Positions 8,598 through 12,242 of a stretch of 12,242 nt of DNA are shown one piece after another (the first letter of the stretch is position 1; each line of letters begins with the position of its first letter). The translations under genes and the position numbers were made by a program. The stretch covers positions 5,001-17,242 of the forward strand of contig CABPSV020000398.1 of NCBI GenBank assembly GCA_902459845.2, in the 5' to 3' direction. The notes beneath the pieces were generated by a model. It saw nothing but the letters and a program-made list of their open reading frames with translations, had not been told where the DNA came from and did not search any database. The DNA comes from Hepatocystis sp. ex Piliocolobus tephrosceles. Lineage: Eukaryota; Apicomplexa; Aconoidasida; Haemosporida; Plasmodiidae.

Positions 8598-8616
8598 TGT
8601 GCCTAGCACATTAAAA

Positions 8617-9177
8617 TCATTCTTCTTCTTCTTCTTCTTCTTTTTTTACTTCTTCGGTTTTTTTTACATCCAATTTATTGTGCACTTTTTTATTAACGTA
8701 ACGAGCAAAGTTATTAATGGCATTTTGCCCTTTAATTGTTAATCGTCTTCCTTTTTTTTGTGCGTTTTGCTCTATATATCCTATATGTTCTAGTTCTTGT
8801 AAAATATATCTTAAAATTTTACCACTTGCCAAACTAGTATGGTTAGGTGCGACTCCTCTTCTTTGTTTATGACTAAAATGCCTTCTCAAATAACCAACAC
8901 CAATATCAGGTGTTAAATAAAATCTTCTCAGAATACTTGCTGATTTAACATAAAACCAGTTGTCATCTTGTGGTGCTAACTTCCTACCTTTTCCAGTCTT
9001 AACAAAATTACACCATTTAGGATAATTTATTTTATTATGTAATTTTAAATGATTAGCATAAGCCTTTATAAATAATTCAGCATCCACATCTTTAATACAG
9101 TTGTTTGTTCTATGAAAAGGAACTGGCTCAAGTAATCTTTTGCTATATGGTCCTATATCTTCATTAATTTCTTCTGC
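8617..9177 (-). CDS. RPS19: 40S ribosomal protein S19 (eS19), main 3' exon
   Basis: Component of the small ribosomal subunit head, needed in eukaryotes for late 18S rRNA maturation and 40S assembly. The exon gives 186 codons from GCA 9177 to TGA 8617. The family core is clear: KDVDAELFIKAYANHLK (residues 30-46 counting an exon-1 Met), PKW 54-56, LAPQDDNWFYVKSASILRRFYL 68-89, DIGVG 92-96, RRGVAPNH 107-114 and GRRLTIKG near the end. R85 matches the Arg of the human STARHLYL motif, which is a Diamond-Blackfan anaemia position. Relative to human (145 residues) it has an N-terminal extension of about 25 residues (EEINEDIGPYSKRLLEPVPF) and an acidic tail ending in seven Glu. The in-frame triplet just upstream is TAG (9180-9178) and there is no suitable Met, so a 5' exon is required. 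The pyrimidine-rich acceptor ACCTTTTTAG ends at 9178; a second AG at 9174 is a possible alternative. Confidence 0.95.
   Translation of the reverse strand, partial: AEEINEDIGPYSKRLLEPVPFHRTNNCIKDVDAELFIKAYANHLKLHNKINYPKWCNFVKTGKGRKLAPQDDNWFYVKSASILRRFYLTPDIGVGYLRRHFSHKQRRGVAPNHTSLASGKILRYILQELEHIGYIEQNAQKKGRRLTIKGQNAINNFARYVNKKVHNKLDVKKTEEVKKEEEEEEE
8620..8640 (-). repeat. (GAA)7 triplet run coding the RPS19 C-terminal poly-Glu
   Basis: Seven exact GAA codons directly before the TGA stop encode EEEEEEE, preceded by KKTEEVKK. It is a pure trinucleotide microsatellite in coding sequence, so copy number could vary between isolates. The tail is absent from human RPS19. Confidence 0.93.
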
Positions 9178-9288
9178 CTAAAAAGGTAAACAAATATACA
9201 TATACACATGTATGTATGTACTATCTTTAATACATATCAAACATAAACAGTTCATAAGTATGTAGATGCTGTTTATTTCGAAAAGTAA

Positions 9289-9332
<44 letters not shown>

Positions 9333-9550
9333 CTTGTTCTTAAGTAAATTATTATTAACATATTGTACGAACGTATATATAATATTTTTTATAAACACAT
9401 TTCTCTACTATTCATTGTTTTTTTCAATTGTGTTTTTATTAATCTAGCTATGCAACATGCTGACTGTCATTTTGATAATATTCATTTTTTTTTTTAAAAC
9501 ATAATAAGTAATAATGTAAGCACTTATGCTTACGAATAGTACTGATACCA

Positions 9551-9604
<54 letters not shown>

Positions 9605-9742
9605 TAAATCGTATAAATTGTGCAGATTTGCATATACGTTCAACTGTCAGCATGATTGTGTTCGCTCATGAGAATTTAGATAAATTTATGCATACGAGTA
9701 TATGTATTTGTAAACATATATTTATATACATATCGACATACT

Positions 9743-9777
<35 letters not shown>

Positions 9778-9795
9778 GCTCGTTTATAACATTAC
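9178..9795 (-). other. Candidate RPS19 intron 1
   Basis: If exon 1 is the ATG at 9798, the intron is 618 bases, with donor GTAATG at 9795 and acceptor TTTTTAG at 9178, joined in phase 0. It holds a 42-T run (9291-9332) and (TA)n tracts at 9556-9593 and 9747-9775. A shorter alternative uses ATG 9551 with donor GTATCA at 9548. The acceptor is well supported; the donor is a judgement. Confidence 0.45.
9556..9593. repeat. (TA)n microsatellite
   Basis: An uninterrupted (AT)19 run of 38 bases in the presumed RPS19 intron. A similar 29-base run sits at 9747-9775. Open frames through these tracts read only Tyr/Ile alternation and are not coding. Confidence 0.95.
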
Positions 9796-9798
9796 CAT
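9796..9798 (-). CDS. RPS19: Candidate RPS19 exon 1 (ATG only)
   Basis: On the minus strand the sequence reads GCGGAAAAAATG|GTAATG. The A-rich stretch before ATG fits Plasmodium start contexts, and GT follows the ATG directly. Splicing to 9177 gives M-AEEINEDIGPYSK, a clean phase-0 join. Of the ATG-GT candidates seen within 0.7 kb upstream of the acceptor this has the best start context and donor. ATG 9551 (donor GTATCA) and ATG 9653, with a few codons then GTATATGC and the alternative AG acceptor, remain possible. Confidence 0.42.
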
Positions 9799-10052
9799 TT
9801 TTTCCGCTAAGTATTTGTTTTGATCTTTATAAAAAAATAATAAAAATAAATTGCAAAGGTGTTTTAACAGGTTTTATTATATATATTAAAAAATTTTGTT
9901 AATATGTAACATAGAGGTTTTTTCTGAAATAGGGATATAACAAATTTGTATAATTAAAAAAAATAAAATAAAAATAATTTTTATTATTTTTTTTTTTTTT
10001 TTTTTTTTGCAGAATATTGAGAAAATTGATTTATTGTTATGTTGCTATTATA

Positions 10053-10086
<34 letters not shown>

Positions 10087-10151
10087 TTTACAAGTATATA
10101 TATGTACATATGCATTTAAGGATACTTAATTGGAAAAGTTACTCATATATA

Positions 10152-10183
<32 letters not shown>

Positions 10184-10733
10184 GTTAAGTCACTTGTATG
10201 TATAAAATATATGATTTTTATAAGCCCACCGTATATAAATATATACAAACATATAATACATTCACATACGTCAATATGTACATATATATATATATATGCA
10301 CAAATGCCAGTGCTGTTGAAATTTTTATTTAAATTTTTAAAGTAAATGTTCTAGCGTTTTATGCAAACTTAAAATCTTTCTTTTAATCATAAAAGTTGTA
10401 CCAAATTAAACAGTTAACGTTTTTATTTTTATATTTTCTTATTACATATGTAAATATATAGCTTATTTATAAGCCTACAAAGTCATGATTTTATGTATTC
10501 ACTTTGAAAAAATACCTTCTTATTTTACCTGTTTATACATTTTCATGCTTATGTTTTTATCATGTTAAAAATATAATATAGTTTGCTGTGCTTACTGCTT
10601 TTTTTTTTTTTTTTTTTAACTTATTGTTATATAAAAAATGAGTAATTTTAAAAACCCCTCAAAACCCCACGAAACAATAAAATATTTCATACGAATTTCT
10701 TATTTTAACATTTTTTTCTTTTTTTTTTTTTTG

Positions 10734-10770
<37 letters not shown>

Positions 10771-11036
10771 ACATTAATGAAGGAATAAAAAAATCACGTT
10801 GTATTTAGTAGAATTGTGAATTGTACAGGGGAAAATAAACTTTTTTTTTTTTTTTTGTTTGCAATCGTTCATAAATATGTTAAGGCCTATTCAAGTTTGT
10901 ACAGGCACAATATATAATTATTTATATAAAATTTTAAATATATTGATAGTGTCATGATGATATATGGAAAGTACTACATTTTTCCTTATCACCTTATTTT
11001 TTTAGTAATTTTGTCAATTTGTCAATTTATCAACTT

Positions 11037-11037
<1 letters not shown>

Positions 11038-11075
<38 letters not shown>

Positions 11076-11224
11076 TATCTATATTTACTATCACCGTCAG
11101 TATACTCAACCTATTTAATCATTTTTTTTATAAAAAAAAACATCTGGATATGTTTGGATAATAAAAAGAAAAAATTACATTTGTGTTTAATCACTTATAA
11201 AAATTCAACATGATAAAAACACAG

Positions 11225-11264
<40 letters not shown>
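11038..11264. repeat. T35 and A40 homopolymer pair
   Basis: 35 T at 11038-11072 and 40 A at 11225-11264, separated by about 150 bases. As in the block before BRR2, a T run on the left faces an A run on the right, making a potential long-range A-T inverted pair. It is non-coding. Confidence 0.93.
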
Positions 11265-11266
<2 letters not shown>

Positions 11267-11445
11267 GTTCTTTGTTAAACAGGTTAATATAGCAATTGTT
11301 AATAAGTTATTGTAATTTTCAATATTTCTGTTCTTTATGTAATTTTTTTTTCTAACAGTTTTTAGTTTTTTCCGTTTTTTACGTGTTTTCTGTTTTCAAT
11401 TATTTCCGCTGTTATGCCAAACTTGTATAGAAAAAAAACAATGCC

Positions 11446-11462
11446 ACACCGTTAAACGGTGT
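11446..11462. repeat. 17-bp GC-rich inverted repeat
   Basis: ACACCGTTAAACGGTGT: perfect 8-bp arms around a central A, equivalent to a 6-bp CG-containing stem with a TTAAA loop. It is followed at once by (TA)n at 11463-11480. This stands out in DNA with almost no G/C. A bound-protein site or a small RNA hairpin are both possible. Confidence 0.8.
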
Positions 11463-11736
11463 ATATATATATATATATATAACCATATGTATTTTTTATA
11501 ACGGTTTTTAAAATTAATCAAAAAGTTGTATTAAGTTTGTTTTTTTAGCCTTGTTAAATATATGATGAATATACTTCATTACGCCTATGCACTTTATGTG
11601 TTGATCATTGTAATACACATACACGTATATACGCTCACTTATATGCACGCATTTATCTAGTACTACTCTACGCACTTATATGTACACATATGTATATATA
11701 TTAATATGTATACATAGAAAGAAAGCTGGAGAGAGT

Positions 11737-11756
11737 GATAGATAGATAGATAGATA
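11737..11756. repeat. (GATA)5 microsatellite
   Basis: Five exact GATA units followed by imperfect ones (aatagatata). Simple tetranucleotide repeat in intergenic DNA. Confidence 0.95.
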
Positions 11757-11800
11757 AATAGATATATAGTTGTAAACATAAATATGTAAATATATAGATA

Positions 11801-11808
11801 TGCATGCA
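11801..11808. promoter_or_regulatory. TGCATGCA palindrome, possible ApiAP2 site
   Basis: TGCATGCA matches a DNA motif reported for an apicomplexan AP2-family factor (PF14_0633 type). It lies about 2 kb upstream of the candidate RPS19 start, so it could serve RPS19 or the gene to the right, or neither. An isolated 8-bp match is weak evidence. Confidence 0.3.
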
Positions 11809-11872
11809 TATGTACACGCACATACGTACACATATATGTATATATATATACTAACGCTTAAATTTTTTCTTC

Positions 11873-11943
11873 TTAACTATTAACTTGTTAACTATTAACT
11901 TATTAACTATTAACTTATTAACTATTAACTTATTAACTATTAT
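11873..11943. repeat. 15-bp tandem repeat
   Basis: Four full copies of a 15-bp unit (ttaactattaactta) at 11873-11932, the first with a G in place of the final A, and a partial fifth copy to about 11943. Non-coding satellite. Confidence 0.93.
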
Positions 11944-12200
11944 ACTACTATTACTATTTCAAATACTTTGTTAATGCATTTCAGAATTCATTTATACTTT
12001 TATATATTTATGTAAAAATAATATAGTACGATTAAATAAAAATATTTTTTAAGTGCAATTATGTAATAAAATTGAATGGTCGGACTATATGCGTAACTGT
12101 GTATGTGCGCATATATATATAGGTCTACATGCATATATATATACATATTTACATGTAAAGGCTTAAAAAAAAAAAAAAAAAAAAAATTAAAGTAAATAAA

Positions 12201-12202
<2 letters not shown>

Positions 12203-12242
<40 letters not shown>
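12203..12242. repeat. Poly(A) tract at the right edge
   Basis: Forty A run to the end of the window, with another 22 A at 12165-12186. The abrupt end inside a homopolymer may be only the window limit or may mark a contig end. Confidence 0.9.

Larger units (their letters stand above)
6414..8616. other. Intergenic region between RPS19 and BRR2
   Basis: About 2.2 kb with no supportable coding sequence on either strand. It must hold the RPS19 3' UTR and polyadenylation region at the right and the BRR2 promoter and 5' UTR at the left. Contents include poly(A)/poly(T) tracts, two tandem-repeat systems (7145-7347), a 14-bp direct repeat ATATGTATACGTAT at 6946-6959 and 6991-7004, one hairpin candidate and a compositionally normal block next to BRR2. 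Short open frames in 6948-7391 encode only Tyr/Ile/Lys runs from the satellite and are not genes. Confidence 0.85.
9799..12242. other. Upstream intergenic region of RPS19
   Basis: About 2.4 kb with no supportable gene on either strand and no sign of the next gene, which must lie beyond the right edge. It should contain the RPS19 promoter and 5' UTR near the left side. It is full of poly(T), poly(A) and (TA)n tracts: poly(T) near 9989, 10071 and 10157, 35 T at 11038-11072, and 40 A at 11225-11264. Specific elements are listed separately. From 9799 to about 11440 I see nothing beyond simple sequence and unremarkable AT-rich DNA. Confidence 0.85.

Noticed and set aside
9444..9789. Open frames with (YI)n runs, including one starting at 9653 on the minus strand
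   Set aside because: Mostly (TA)n translated as Tyr-Ile. The ATG at 9653 was kept only as a weak alternative RPS19 exon 1.
10017..11213. Short open frames with poly-Phe
   Set aside because: Produced by poly(T) tracts; no start context, splice pattern or homology supports them.
9799..12242. A hidden tRNA, rRNA or structured ncRNA gene
   Set aside because: No cloverleaf, conserved tRNA boxes or long GC-bearing stems were seen apart from the 17-bp inverted repeat; ncRNA of low complexity cannot be ruled out by eye.
1..12242. A previously undescribed defence, mobile or biosynthetic system
   Set aside because: The only supported genes are BRR2 and RPS19, both universal eukaryotic housekeeping genes; the rest is AT-rich repeat DNA.

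Overview
The window looks like nuclear DNA of a malaria parasite (genus Plasmodium). It is extremely A+T-rich, with long poly(A)/poly(T) and (TA)n tracts. Coding exons carry lineage-typical low-complexity inserts in otherwise well conserved proteins, and intergenic regions are long. Both recognisable genes are ordinary eukaryotic housekeeping genes on the minus strand, head to tail. I recall the same neighbours (RPS19 just upstream of BRR2) on P. falciparum chromosome 4, but could not check this. The species cannot be fixed from sequence alone.

Layout from right to left, in the direction of transcription. Positions 12242-9799 are non-coding upstream sequence with homopolymers, a 15-bp tandem repeat, a GATA microsatellite, a TGCATGCA site and one GC-rich inverted repeat. 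RPS19 (ribosomal protein eS19) follows. Its main exon is 9177-8617. It cannot start there, because a stop codon lies directly upstream in frame and coincides with a splice acceptor. The best 5' exon is a lone ATG at 9798-9796 followed by a GT donor, giving an intron of about 0.6 kb and a 187-residue protein. A 2.2-kb intergenic stretch (8616-6414) holds the RPS19 3' region and the BRR2 5' region. It contains an 18-bp satellite, a palindrome-bearing 33-39 bp repeat, a T33/A24/A42 homopolymer block, and a compositionally normal block with two tiny upstream ORFs just before BRR2.

BRR2 (U5 snRNP 200-kDa helicase) starts at 6413 and runs off the left edge after 2137 codons, with no intron or frameshift seen. 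The window covers the N-terminal region, the PWI-like domain, the complete first helicase cassette with intact motifs, its winged-helix/Sec63 module, and most of the RecA portion of the second cassette. The rest of cassette 2 is missing. The second cassette has lost recognisable nucleotide-binding motifs, and several repeat inserts interrupt the protein: an SR-like hexapeptide array, a KEKS array and a Gly4-Ser-Ile linker.

The two genes act in separate core processes, 40S ribosome assembly and spliceosome activation. I found no mobile element, CRISPR array, tRNA, rRNA or evident new multi-gene system. The most interesting material is the protein-level divergence of BRR2 and the unresolved 5' structure of RPS19.
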